Of a DNA stretch of 64,000 nucleotides, positions 7,913 to 17,574 are shown one piece after another (positions within the stretch are counted from its first letter, which is position 1; every line of letters starts with the position of its first letter). Below the pieces are notes generated by a model. The model was not told where the DNA came from, ran no database searches, and was given only the letters and a program-made list of their open reading frames with translations. The stretch comes from Candidatus Deferrimicrobiaceae bacterium (GTDB taxonomy: Bacteria; Desulfobacterota; Deferrimicrobia; Deferrimicrobiales; Deferrimicrobiaceae): contig DASXVV010000013.1 in the NCBI GenBank assembly GCA_036504035.1, positions 201,302 to 265,301 on the forward strand. The letters run 5' to 3'. The translations under genes and the position numbers were made by a program.

Positions 7913-9683
7913 CCGAGATCGGCTCTCCGGCCGATTCCTGTCCGCCGGATTTTCTTTCTTCGAATTGTTTCAGGTGGAACAGACGGTATCGGGTATCGCC
8001 TGCGAGCAGTTGCTGGTGGGTGCCCCGCTCGACGATCTTCCCGTCCTCGACGACCAGGATGACGTCGGCATTGCGGACGGTGGACAGCCGATGAGCGATG
8101 ACGAAGGTCGTCCGTCCCTGCATGAGGGTGTCGAGCGCTTCCTGGACGATGGCCTCGGATTCGCTGTCGAGCGCGGAGGTTGCCTCATCCAGGATGAGGA
8201 TCGGGGCATTTTTCAGCAGGGCACGGGCGATGGCGACCCGTTGCCTTTCGCCCCCGGACAGTTTCATCCCCTGCTCGCCGACGGCCGTATCGTACCCTTC
8301 GGTGAAGCGGGAGATAAACGTGTGCGCGTTGGCCTTGCGGGCAGCATCTTCGATGGCGTCGATCGGAGCATCCTTCATGCCGTAGGCGATGTTGTAGCGG
8401 ATCGAGTCGTTGAAGAGGATCGTATGCTGGCTGACGATGCCGACCTGATCCCGAAGCGACGAAAGGGAGAAGTCGCGGATGTCCCGTCCGTCGATCCGGA
8501 TCGATCCCCGGTCGGGGTCGTAGAAACGCGGGATCAGGTCGACCAGCGTGCTTTTGCCCGCGCCGCTGGAGCCCACGATGGCGACCATCGTGCCGACCGG
8601 GACGTCGATGCAGATATCGTTGAGGGTGTAGTCGCCGCTGTCGAGGTATCTGAAATCGACGTGGTCGAACTCGATATTACGGGCGATGGGAGGGAGCGCG
8701 GGGGCACCCTCCGCGTCGGCGACATCCGGCTGCGTATCGAGCACCTCGAAGACCCGTGTGGCGGCCGCGATCCCCTGCTGGATCACGTTGTTGATTCGGG
8801 AGAGCCGCTTGACCGGTTCGTAAAGCATGAAGAGCGCAGTCATGAACGAGAAGAAGTTGCCCGGGCTGCTGTGCCCCTTGACCACGCTATACCCGCCATA
8901 GAAGATAACGGCCGCGGCCCCCATTCCGGCAAAGACTTCGGAGAGCGGCGCAGTCATCGCCTGGACCTTGACCACTTTCATGCTGAGCTTGTAGAGATCG
9001 GCGTTGCGGATCGTGAAGCGCTCGACCTCGTAGTCTTCGGCGCCGAAGGCCTTGACCAGCTTGGCGCCGCTGATGGTCTCATGCAGGTGTGAGGTCAAGC
9101 CGCCGGTGATCTCCTGTGTCTTCGTGCTGGTCCGGCGCAACTTGCGCCCGAAGCGTGCGATCGGCCAGAAGGCCAGCGGGAAGAACACCAGCGCGACGAA
9201 AGCAAGCCGCCAGTCGCGATAGAAGACGACGCAGATGAGCGCCAGCGCTGAAAAGACGTCCTTCACGAGCCCGGTAGCGGCGTCGGTGATGGCGCCCTGC
9301 ATGAGTCCGACGTCGTTGGTGACGCGCGACATCAAAACACCGGTGGGATTTCGCATGTAAAACGAGAGGGAGAGCGACTGCATGTGGCGGTAGAGATGGT
9401 CGCGGATGTCCCGGATGACCCGCTGGCCGACGCCGCTCATCATGTAGTTCTGGGCGAAATCGCAGAACCCTTTGAGCAGGTAGACGATCATGACGATCAG
9501 GGGAATCCAGGTGAGCTGGGTCGTATCTTTTTTGATGAAGATGTCGTCGAGGGCAGGCTTGACGAGAAAGGCGATAGCCCCCTGGAGCCCCGAAACCCCA
9601 ATCATGAACAGAACCGCGAGGATCATCTTCGGGACGTACGGTTTCACGTATTCGAGCATCCTGCGGTAAATCGTTACGCCCAT
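7905..9683 (-). CDS. msbA: Lipid A export ABC transporter, fused permease/ATPase
   Basis: 592-residue type IV ABC half-transporter that flips lipid A-core across the inner membrane. The N-terminal half has about six membrane helices (first near residues 18-40); the C-terminal ATPase has Walker A GSSGAGKST, signature LSGGERQRVAIARAL and Walker B ILILDEATSALD. The ATG at 9683 gives a normal N terminus (MGVTIYRRMLEYVKPY) and overlaps lpxB by 10 bp. The longer frame would add 54 residues from inside lpxB. Lipid A context makes MsbA the best call over other exporters. Confidence 0.93.
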   Translation of the reverse strand: MGVTIYRRMLEYVKPYVPKMILAVLFMIGVSGLQGAIAFLVKPALDDIFIKKDTTQLTWIPLIVMIVYLLKGFCDFAQNYMMSGVGQRVIRDIRDHLYRHMQSLSLSFYMRNPTGVLMSRVTNDVGLMQGAITDAATGLVKDVFSALALICVVFYRDWRLAFVALVFFPLAFWPIARFGRKLRRTSTKTQEITGGLTSHLHETISGAKLVKAFGAEDYEVERFTIRNADLYKLSMKVVKVQAMTAPLSEVFAGMGAAAVIFYGGYSVVKGHSSPGNFFSFMTALFMLYEPVKRLSRINNVIQQGIAAATRVFEVLDTQPDVADAEGAPALPPIARNIEFDHVDFRYLDSGDYTLNDICIDVPVGTMVAIVGSSGAGKSTLVDLIPRFYDPDRGSIRIDGRDIRDFSLSSLRDQVGIVSQHTILFNDSIRYNIAYGMKDAPIDAIEDAARKANAHTFISRFTEGYDTAVGEQGMKLSGGERQRVAIARALLKNAPILILDEATSALDSESEAIVQEALDTLMQGRTTFVIAHRLSTVRNADVILVVEDGKIVERGTHQQLLAGDTRYRLFHLKQFEERKSGGQESAGEPISVG

Positions 9684-10828
9684 GCGCCCTCCGAAACTTT
9701 GACCAGCGTGTCCACGACGGCCGCAGTGGGGCCGCTGCCCCGGAGCCGTTCGCGCAGTGCGATGCATTGCGCGGAAAGCCGGGCCCGCCTGGAGTCGTCG
9801 GCCAGGATGGAAAGCATCTCGGACGCCATGCGTCCGGGGTTGCATTCCCCCTGGATCAATTCCGGAAGAAAAGGCGTTCCCGCGATGAGGTTCGGCAGAC
9901 CGATGCTCTTGACCGATACCAGCATCCGGCCTACCAGGTAGGTCAACGGTGAAATTCGGTAAACGATAACGTGCGGGACGCCGAGCAACGCCAGCTCGAG
10001 CGTCGCGGTTCCGGATGCCGAGATCGCCGCGGACATGGAACGAAACAAAAGGTGCCGCTCCTTGTCGACGATCACCGCCTTGAGGCCGCTGCCGGCCAGG
10101 CCGTCCTCGATCTGCGACCGGAACCGGGAAGATGCGACCGGAATCGCAAATAAACAGTCAGGACGCACTTCGGCGATCCTTCGGGCCGCATCGACCATCA
10201 AGGGGAAGTGCCTGCGGATCTCCCCCGAACGGCTCCCCGGGAGCAGGCCCACGACGGTGCTTCCTTCCGGGATTCCGAATCGGCCGGGGCAGGGCGGGGC
10301 GTCGAAGAAGGGAGAGAGTTCGTCGATGAGCGGATGCCCGGCGAAACGGGCGGCGACGCCGGCGTTACAAAGCGTCTCCTCCTCGAACGGGAATGCCACG
10401 ACCACGCCTTTCGTGAATTCGGCGAGCTGCCGGGCCCTTCCCTTTCGCCATGCCCACAATTGCGGAGGGATGAAGTAGACCACCGGCTTCCCGGCGCGCG
10501 CCGCATGTTTCCCGACCCGGAAGTTGAAATCGGGGAAGTCTACGAGCAGGACGGCACCGACCTCGAGCCTCGAGGATTCGTGCATGGCGAGACGAAGCGT
10601 CCGACGGATCTCGGGAAGGTGCCGGATCACCTCGGTGATGCCAACGACGGAGATACCGGAATAATCGGCCACAAGCTCGACGCCTTCGGCCCGAAGACGG
10701 TCGCTCCCGATCCCCCGGACGGGCGCCTGCGGGAACCGGCGCCTGAACTCGCGAACGGCGTTGACGGCGTATGTCTCCCCGGAGGGTTCGCCGCAGACGA
10801 CGAAGAGGGATTTGGAAACTGTGTTCAA
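9674..10828 (-). CDS. lpxB: Lipid-A-disaccharide synthase
   Basis: GT19 enzyme joining lipid X and UDP-2,3-diacylglucosamine to form the lipid A disaccharide. The 384-residue protein shows VVCGEPSGETYA at the N terminus, LLVDFPDFNFR, VVYFIPPQLWAWRKGR and GLLPGSRSGEI, all LpxB hallmarks. No ATG fits; a TTG at 10828 overlaps the stop of the upstream oxidoreductase (TTGA) and gives the normal length. The upstream ATG at 10924 lies far inside the neighbouring gene. The 3' end overlaps msbA by 10 bp. Confidence 0.94.
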   Translation of the reverse strand: MNTVSKSLFVVCGEPSGETYAVNAVREFRRRFPQAPVRGIGSDRLRAEGVELVADYSGISVVGITEVIRHLPEIRRTLRLAMHESSRLEVGAVLLVDFPDFNFRVGKHAARAGKPVVYFIPPQLWAWRKGRARQLAEFTKGVVVAFPFEEETLCNAGVAARFAGHPLIDELSPFFDAPPCPGRFGIPEGSTVVGLLPGSRSGEIRRHFPLMVDAARRIAEVRPDCLFAIPVASSRFRSQIEDGLAGSGLKAVIVDKERHLLFRSMSAAISASGTATLELALLGVPHVIVYRISPLTYLVGRMLVSVKSIGLPNLIAGTPFLPELIQGECNPGRMASEMLSILADDSRRARLSAQCIALRERLRGSGPTAAVVDTLVKVSEGAWA

Positions 10829-11760
10829 CGACTTCTCATCTTGCCCAGGATGCGGAATGCCACTTCGAGCGCAGCGAGCCCGTCGGCGCCAGTGACGCGC
10901 GGCGATCCATTCCCCGATGCGCATTCGACGAACGCGTGGATCTCGTCGCGCAGGTGGTCGCTCTTCCCCGTCTCGACGATCTCTCCTGACAGCTCGGGAA
11001 GCCCTTCCTTGCCGTCAGGCCAGGTGCGGCGAAAGATCTGGATCGTGTTTTCGACGAAGTCCATCGACAGGTAGGCGTCGGACTGGAAGATCCGGATCTT
11101 CCGTTGCTTCCGGGCCGAAACCCGGCTGGCGGTGACGTTCGCCACGCATCCGTTCGCAAATAGAAGGCGGGCGTTGGCGATGTCGATGTTCGGCGAAATG
11201 ACGGGCACCCCGACCGCATGGATGCGGGTGACCGGCGACCGCACGAACGAAAGGATGAGGTCGATGTCGTGGATCATGAGGTCGAGCACGACGTCGACGT
11301 CGGTCCCCCGGCCGCCGAAGGGTCCCAGCCGGTGACATTCGATGAAGCGGGGCTCGGTCAGGATGGAAGCGGCCGAGACGACGGCCGGGTTGAACCGCTC
11401 GAGGTGGCCGATCTGGAACACGAGCTTGCGTTTCTGAGCCTCGCGGACCAGCGCCCTGCCCTCGCGGACGGTGGCGGCGATCGGTTTTTCGAGCAGCACG
11501 TGGACGCCCGCCTTCATCGCGTCCATGGCAATGCGGTAATGCGCGGTCGTCGGGACCGCGATCGAGACCGCGTCGACGAGTTTCAGCAGCGCGCGATGGT
11601 CCGGGAAAAAGGGGACGGAATATTCTTTCGAGACCGCTTCTCCGTGCGCGACGCTGGTATCCGAGATGCCGACGAAATCGACGTCGTCGAACGACGCCAT
11701 CTTCTGGGCGTGAAGCCTGCCGAGGTACCCGACTCCGATGACACCGATGCGTGTTTTCAT
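10825..11760 (-). CDS. Gfo/Idh/MocA-family NAD(P)-dependent oxidoreductase in the lpx operon
   Basis: 311-residue sugar dehydrogenase-like protein with an N-terminal Rossmann motif GVIGVGYLGRLHA, the family motif EKPIA near residue 93, and a C-terminal alpha/beta domain with DLMIHDIDLIL. Substrate unknown. In several bacteria a homologue at this place (GnnA, between lpxA and lpxB) oxidises UDP-GlcNAc at C3 so that an aminotransferase, GnnB, can make the 3-amino sugar for amide-linked lipid A. No GnnB-type aminotransferase lies nearby, so that role is only a possibility. It sits 4 bp after lpxA and overlaps lpxB. Confidence 0.85.
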   Translation of the reverse strand: MKTRIGVIGVGYLGRLHAQKMASFDDVDFVGISDTSVAHGEAVSKEYSVPFFPDHRALLKLVDAVSIAVPTTAHYRIAMDAMKAGVHVLLEKPIAATVREGRALVREAQKRKLVFQIGHLERFNPAVVSAASILTEPRFIECHRLGPFGGRGTDVDVVLDLMIHDIDLILSFVRSPVTRIHAVGVPVISPNIDIANARLLFANGCVANVTASRVSARKQRKIRIFQSDAYLSMDFVENTIQIFRRTWPDGKEGLPELSGEIVETGKSDHLRDEIHAFVECASGNGSPRVTGADGLAALEVAFRILGKMRSR

Positions 11761-11764
11761 CGCT

Positions 11765-12543
11765 CTACCTCAGCACGCCGCGCTTGCTGGACCGGATGAA
11801 CCCGATCAGCCGGCGCACTTCGGCGGATTGCTCGATTTCGGCCTCGGCTTTCATGAGGGCATCCTTCAGGGGGAGCTCGGACCGGAAGATGACGCGATAG
11901 GCCTTCTTGAGCAGGTCGATCGCCTCTGCGGACATCCCGGCCCTCTGGAGCCCGATGACGTTCAGCCCGAAGAGCGACCGGTTGCGCCCTTGACGGGCTG
12001 CTACCGCCTTGACGTACGGCGGGACATCCTGGGAGATCCCGGACATCCCCCCGACGATCGCGAGGGTGCCGATGCTGACGAACTGGTGCACGGCGCTGAG
12101 GCCGCCGATGAAGGCGCCGTCCTCGATGTGGACATGCCCCGCGAGAGTTGCGGCATTGGCCATGATGACCCGGCTCCCGACCTGGCAATCGTGCGCGATG
12201 TGGACATAGGCCATGATCATGGAGTTGCTTCCGACCCTCGTGATGCCCTCGCCGGTCACTGTCCCCCGGTTGATCGTGGCATATTCCCGGACGATGACGT
12301 CATCCCCGATCTCGACCCAGGTCTCTTCACCACGGTACTTGAGGTCCTGGGGAGGGGCGCCGATCGATGCGAAGGAGGAGACCTTGACGTTACGCCCCAG
12401 CCGGGCATGCGACTCGACGACGGCGTGGGAGCCGATCGAGCATCCGTCCCCGATCGTGACGTTGGGACCGATGACGACATAGGGACCGACGGAGACCTCC
12501 TTGCCCACCTCCGCTCCCGGATCGATAATGGCGGTCGGATGGA

Positions 12544-12547
<4 letters not shown>
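11765..12547 (-). CDS. lpxA: UDP-N-acetylglucosamine O-acyltransferase
   Basis: First enzyme of lipid A synthesis, moving a 3-hydroxyacyl chain from ACP to the sugar nucleotide. 260 residues with the left-handed beta-helix hexapeptide repeats, the catalytic histidine in YVHIAHDCQVG (near residue 121), AVHQFVSIG, and the C-terminal helical domain. The stop of fabZ overlaps its ATG by 4 bp. The residues IVGGMSGISQDVPPY line the acyl/sugar site. Given the neighbouring Gfo/Idh gene, substrate choice (GlcNAc versus GlcNAc3N) is worth testing. Confidence 0.96.
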
Positions 12548-13008
<461 letters not shown>

Positions 13009-13009
13009 C

Positions 13010-14032
13010 CTAGGATTCCCCCTGCGCAGGATTGGGCTTTTCAAGCCTCGAGACGCGGCGGAACAGTTCGGGGAGCTTCGGCAGGAGCGTTGCCATCCGG
13101 AGCCAGGTCCCGTGGGGCATCGCCGGGATTCCCGACCAGACCCGCGAGGTAGACGCCTTCAGGGTGTCGGGAACGCCGGACTTCGCGCCGAGCATGATGC
13201 CGTCCTCGATCTCGAGGTGTCCGGCAAGGCCGGCCTGCCCGCCGATCATGACCCTGTTCCCGATCTTGCAGCTTCCGGATATCCCAGCCTGCGACGCGAT
13301 CACCGTGTCGGTTCCGATGACGACGTTGTGCCCGACCTGGACCAGGTTGTCGAGCTTCGTGCCACGCCCGATGCGCGTGACGCCCAATGCCGCGCGATCG
13401 ACCGTGGTGTTGGCTCCGATCTCGACATCGTCGGCGATCTCGACCGTGCCGACCTGCGGGATTTTCTTGTACCCGGAACGGGAAGGTGCGAACCCGAAGC
13501 CGTCGCTGCCGATAACGCTTCCGGAGTGCAGGATCACCCGGTTCCCGATGACAACATCGTCGTAAAGGACGACGTTCGGATAGATCCGGCATCCTGCGCC
13601 GATCTTGACGTTTCGGCCGACGACGACGCCCTGGAAGAGGATGGTGCCTTCTCCGACGGTTGCCCCATCGGCAATCGAAACAAAGGCGGAAACGGCCACG
13701 CCCGAGCCGATCGATGCATCGGGATGGATGTCGGCCTTCGGCGAAACCCCGGCAGGCGGCATGTACGGCGGGTGGAACAGTTCGACCGCGCCGGCGAAAG
13801 CGTAGTAAGGGTTATCCGAGATCAGAAACGTCGCGGAGGAACCCGGGATCGGCTCTTTCGTGATGATTGCGGAAGCCTTCGAATGGGCAGCCATCGAAAC
13901 ATATTTCCCCTGTGCGATGAAGGAAACCTGCCCCGGACCGGCCTCGTCGAGAGGAGCGACGCCCGTGACGACCATCTCGGACGGGCCTTCGATCCGGGCG
14001 GAGATTTTCGAGGCCAGCTCGGCCAGCGTCAT
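13010..14032 (-). CDS. lpxD: UDP-3-O-acylglucosamine N-acyltransferase
   Basis: Third lipid A enzyme, adding the 2-N-acyl chain. 340 residues: N-terminal uridine-binding domain (MTLAELASKISARIEG...), then a hexapeptide-repeat beta-helix, with the catalytic histidine expected in LVQVGHNVVIG, then a C-terminal helix. Start at ATG 14032, 1 bp after the ompH stop; the 14089 start would add residues from ompH. GSDGFGFAPS is a conserved LpxD motif. Same order ompH-lpxD-fabZ-lpxA as in E. coli. Confidence 0.96.
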   Translation of the reverse strand: MTLAELASKISARIEGPSEMVVTGVAPLDEAGPGQVSFIAQGKYVSMAAHSKASAIITKEPIPGSSATFLISDNPYYAFAGAVELFHPPYMPPAGVSPKADIHPDASIGSGVAVSAFVSIADGATVGEGTILFQGVVVGRNVKIGAGCRIYPNVVLYDDVVIGNRVILHSGSVIGSDGFGFAPSRSGYKKIPQVGTVEIADDVEIGANTTVDRAALGVTRIGRGTKLDNLVQVGHNVVIGTDTVIASQAGISGSCKIGNRVMIGGQAGLAGHLEIEDGIMLGAKSGVPDTLKASTSRVWSGIPAMPHGTWLRMATLLPKLPELFRRVSRLEKPNPAQGES

Positions 14033-14033
14033 G

Positions 14034-14606
14034 CTATTTGGCAACGGGGGCCTCCTTTGCGGGCTGTTCGACCTTGTTGACCAGCGCAAGAACCTTGCTC
14101 GTGATATCGAGGGACGGAGAAGCGTGAAGGACGACGTTCCCCTGGCCGCTGTCGAGGAGCAGGTCGATCTTCTCCTCGGTCACGACCGACATCACCTTTC
14201 CCTCGATATCCTTCAGGATGTCGCGCGTCATGTCGGCCTGGCGCCCCTGCATTTCCTTTTCGGCTTCCTGCCGCAGCTTTTCGAATTCGGCGACTTTCGC
14301 CGCGAACTTGTCTTCCTTGTCCTTGAGTTTGCCCTTGCCCTTGTCCTTGTCGAGGAGGACTTTCATCTTGTCGAGCTCCTCCTTGAGCTTCTGGGCCTCT
14401 TCCTTCCGGGCGTCGATCCCCTTCCGAAGTTCGTCGAACCGGGCCTCGAGCTTTTTCTTGGCGACCTTGCCGGCCTCGGATTCGTTGAGGATCCGGGCGA
14501 CGTCGATCACCGCCACCTTGAGCCCGTCGGCGTGGGCCGCGATGTCGGTGAACGAGAGGACCGCCGTCATGCATGCGGCCGCGAATGCCAGCTTGTGGAT
14601 ACGCAT
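14034..14606 (-). CDS. OmpH/Skp-family periplasmic chaperone
   Basis: 190-residue exported protein with a signal peptide (MRIHKLAFAAACMTAVLSF, cleavage near AHA-DG), then LKVAVIDVARILNESEAGK, the OmpH/Skp N-terminal beta motif. A long charged coiled coil at about residues 55-135 forms the tentacles, and a C-terminal strand region follows. Skp holds unfolded outer membrane proteins on the way to BamA, which is immediately upstream. ATG 14606 has a GGAGG about 9 bases upstream; the earlier in-frame ATG at 14702 lies in bamA. Lysine-rich repeats KDKGKGKLKDKED are a lineage detail. Confidence 0.9.
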   Translation of the reverse strand: MRIHKLAFAAACMTAVLSFTDIAAHADGLKVAVIDVARILNESEAGKVAKKKLEARFDELRKGIDARKEEAQKLKEELDKMKVLLDKDKGKGKLKDKEDKFAAKVAEFEKLRQEAEKEMQGRQADMTRDILKDIEGKVMSVVTEEKIDLLLDSGQGNVVLHASPSLDITSKVLALVNKVEQPAKEAPVAK

Positions 14607-14626
14607 CAAACTGTACCTCCTGATTG

Positions 14627-16897
14627 TCAGAATGCGGTTCCGATCGTGAATTCGGCGACCTTCCTGGACTCGCCGGGCTTGGGAGAAAGGTTCCACCCCC
14701 ACTCGAACCGGAGCGGCCCCATCGGTGAGTACCAGCGGACGCCGAAGCCCGTCGAATAGCGCAACCCCTCATCTTTTCCGGGCCACTCGCCCTGTCGCCA
14801 CGTATTGCCCGCGTCGAAGAAGAAGACGCCCTTGAAACCGATGTCGTTCATCAGCGGGAATACATATTCGACGTTCAGCACCAGCTCCTTGTTGCCGCCA
14901 TAGAGCTCTCCGGTGTTGGGATCGGCCGGCGAAAGGCTCCGGGACTTGAAGCCGCGAATGCTGTAGGGCCCCCCGAGGAAGAAGCGTTCGAAGATCGGCA
15001 CTCGCCCGCCGCCCTCCGTGCTCACGACGTGGCCCCACGTCAGGTTGCCGGAAAGCACCGAGGATTCGGTGACCGGGAAAAATACCTTCTCGGTCAGGAA
15101 ATATTTTGCGAACTGGCTCGTGCCGCCCATCGGTCCGCCGGCGTATTCGACGACCGCAGACTGGACGGACCCTTTCGAAGGGTCTACGAACCGGTCGGTG
15201 CTGTTCCGGGTCAGATTCGCCGACAGGGAATGGGTCTGCTGGGTCCCCTTGTTGAATTCGTCGAGAAGGATGGAGGAGACGGTTGTGGGGTTGGTGGCGG
15301 TGATCCGGCTGGTGTCATGCCGGTAGCTCAGGCTGCCGCTGACCAGTCGGGAAAAATTGTAGCCGAGCCCGAGCTTCCCTCCGCGCGCCTTCCGCTTGAA
15401 ATCGGTATATTCGGTATCGCTGTTGTAGGCGTTCAGGAGCAGGCTGTAATCGGTGTCGAACAGGTTCGGATCCCGGAAGTCGAGGCTGAACACGGTCTTT
15501 CGCGCGCCGAACTGGGAATTGAGGGAACTTTTCCAGCCGCGCCCGAACAGGTTGTTCTCGCTGACCTGGACCACGCCGAAAAGCTTGTCGACGGAGCTGA
15601 ACCCGAGTCCTCCGGAAAGCGTTCCGGTAGGGCCTTCCTGCAACTCGACCTTTACGTCTTTCTCGTCGGGCACGGTCGACTGGGAGGTCGTGATCTTGAC
15701 GTCCTTGAAGTAAGAAGTCCGGACCAGATTTTCCTTGCTCTCCTTGAGCGCGGATTCGGAGTAAAGCTTTCCGTCAACGGCCTCGAGCTGCCTTCGTGCG
15801 ATCCGGTCGAACGTCTTGGTGTTGCCTGCGATCTCGACGCGCCCGAAACGGAACAGCGTCCCCTGCTCCAGGACGTACTTGACGTCCGCCAGCGGATAAT
15901 CCTTGTGCTTCTCGACGACGGGGCGAACGTTGGCTTCTGCGTATCCCTTGTCCTTGAGCATCGTGGAAAGGTTCTGCAGATCCTGGATGAGCAGTTCCCG
16001 GTCGAAGATCTCCCCCTTCTTGAGACGGACGCTCTCGCGCAGACGCTCGGTCGGGACGGAACTTTCGCCGCCGACGGAAATATCCCCGACACGGTATTGT
16101 TTTCCTTCGAAGATCCGGATGGAAACGACCAGCCCGTCGGCCCCGCGGGATATCTTTGGATCGGTGACTTTCGAATCGAGAAACCCGTTGTTGCTGTAGA
16201 GCGCCTCGATACGCAAGATGTCGTTCTGGAGGACGTCCTGCTTGAAGGTTCCGGAATCGGTGATGAAAGAAAAGAAGCCCCTCTCTTTCGTCTCGAGAAC
16301 CTTCCGGATCTCGCTGTCTGAAAGGTAAAGATTTCCGTCGAACCGGATCTTTGCGATCTTGATCTTTTCGCCTTCGCGGACCCGGAACATCGCCTTCATC
16401 GACCCGTCGATATCTTCCGTCACCGAGGAATCGATCGCCGCGTCGTAATAACCCTTGTTGTGGTAAAGCTCCGTCATCTTGCGAACCGATTCGCGAACCT
16501 TATCTTCGTTGTAGAGGTCGCGCTCCTTCAAGGAGATCGCCGCCTTGAGCTCCGCGTTGTCGAGTTCCTTGTTTCCCTCGAGCGTCACCCGGGAGACGAC
16601 CGGCTTCTCGGCCACGATGATGGTCAGCTTGTAACCGTCGGCGACCTCCTCTGAGTCGAAACGGACATCGGTGTAGAACCCCATCTTCCAGATCGTCTTG
16701 ACGTCGTCCCGAATATCCTGAAGGTCGAAATCGCGGCCGACTCGGGTCTTCAAGTTCTGGAGAATCGACGAGGGCTTGATCCGGTTGGCGCCGACCACCT
16801 CGATATCGACGACCTTGAACCCTTCGGGCATGGCGACCCCTGCCGTGACTGCAAGGAGGAGGATCGAAACGATGACGGACAGCAGAACCTTTTTCAT
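14627..16897 (-). CDS. bamA: Outer membrane protein assembly factor BamA
   Basis: 756-residue Omp85-family protein that inserts beta-barrels into the outer membrane. Signal peptide at residues 1-22, five POTRA domains to about residue 400 (first begins FKVVDIEVVGANRI), then a 16-strand barrel. The loop-6 motif is visible as SIRGFKSR, and the protein ends in an aromatic strand (TIGTAF). ATG at 16897 shares one base with the lolD stop. Neighbours ompH and the lpx genes match the usual cluster. Confidence 0.97.
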   Translation of the reverse strand: MKKVLLSVIVSILLLAVTAGVAMPEGFKVVDIEVVGANRIKPSSILQNLKTRVGRDFDLQDIRDDVKTIWKMGFYTDVRFDSEEVADGYKLTIIVAEKPVVSRVTLEGNKELDNAELKAAISLKERDLYNEDKVRESVRKMTELYHNKGYYDAAIDSSVTEDIDGSMKAMFRVREGEKIKIAKIRFDGNLYLSDSEIRKVLETKERGFFSFITDSGTFKQDVLQNDILRIEALYSNNGFLDSKVTDPKISRGADGLVVSIRIFEGKQYRVGDISVGGESSVPTERLRESVRLKKGEIFDRELLIQDLQNLSTMLKDKGYAEANVRPVVEKHKDYPLADVKYVLEQGTLFRFGRVEIAGNTKTFDRIARRQLEAVDGKLYSESALKESKENLVRTSYFKDVKITTSQSTVPDEKDVKVELQEGPTGTLSGGLGFSSVDKLFGVVQVSENNLFGRGWKSSLNSQFGARKTVFSLDFRDPNLFDTDYSLLLNAYNSDTEYTDFKRKARGGKLGLGYNFSRLVSGSLSYRHDTSRITATNPTTVSSILLDEFNKGTQQTHSLSANLTRNSTDRFVDPSKGSVQSAVVEYAGGPMGGTSQFAKYFLTEKVFFPVTESSVLSGNLTWGHVVSTEGGGRVPIFERFFLGGPYSIRGFKSRSLSPADPNTGELYGGNKELVLNVEYVFPLMNDIGFKGVFFFDAGNTWRQGEWPGKDEGLRYSTGFGVRWYSPMGPLRFEWGWNLSPKPGESRKVAEFTIGTAF

Positions 16898-17574
16898 CAG
16901 GCGATCATCCCGTCGTCGATCCGGATGACGCGGTGCATCCTGGAGGCGAGGTCCATGTTGTGGGTCACCATCATGACCGTCAGCTTGCGGGTACGGTTCA
17001 GATCGCGGAGAAGGTCGAAGACGCCGTTGGCGGTTTCCTTGTCCAGGTTCCCGGTGGGTTCGTCGGCCAGCAGCACACTCGGGTTCATCACGAGCGCCCG
17101 GCAGATCGCCACGCGCTGCTGCTCTCCCCCGGAAAGCTCTCCGATCCGGTGATCCTTGCGATCGGTCAGGCCGACTTCGTCGAGCAACGCATCCGCCCGA
17201 CTGCGTGCCTCGGACCGCGACGCCCCCTGGATCAGGCAGGGAAGCATGACGTTTTCGGTCGCGTCGAACTCGGGCAACAGGTGGTGAAACTGAAAGACGA
17301 AGCCGATCGTCCGATTGCGGAAAGATGCCAGCGCTTCCTCGGAGAGCGCCGATATGTCGTTCCCTTCGAAGGATACCGAGCCGGAGGTGGGCCGATCGAG
17401 CGTCCCGACGATCTGCAGGAGCGTCGTTTTTCCCGCGCCGGAAACGCCGACGACGCCGAGCAGCTCCCCGCGCGCGATATCCATCGTGATCCCCTTGAGG
17501 ATCTCGAGCTTCCCGCCGTTCCGGAGGTAGGTCTTCCGGAGCGATTCTACGTGGATCAGGGTATCGCTATTCAT
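16897..17574 (-). CDS. lolD: Lipoprotein-releasing ABC transporter ATPase
   Basis: 225-residue ATPase of the LolCDE machine that extracts lipoproteins from the inner membrane. Walker A GVSGAGKTT, Q-loop GFVFQFHHLLPEF (typical of the LolD/MacB group), signature LSGGEQQRVAICRAL, Walker B VLLADEPTGNLD. Start ATG 17574 (MNSDTLIHV) overlaps lolC by 8 bp; the longer 17634 frame would add residues from lolC. It lies between lolC and bamA. Confidence 0.95.
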   Translation of the reverse strand: MNSDTLIHVESLRKTYLRNGGKLEILKGITMDIARGELLGVVGVSGAGKTTLLQIVGTLDRPTSGSVSFEGNDISALSEEALASFRNRTIGFVFQFHHLLPEFDATENVMLPCLIQGASRSEARSRADALLDEVGLTDRKDHRIGELSGGEQQRVAICRALVMNPSVLLADEPTGNLDKETANGVFDLLRDLNRTRKLTVMMVTHNMDLASRMHRVIRIDDGMIA

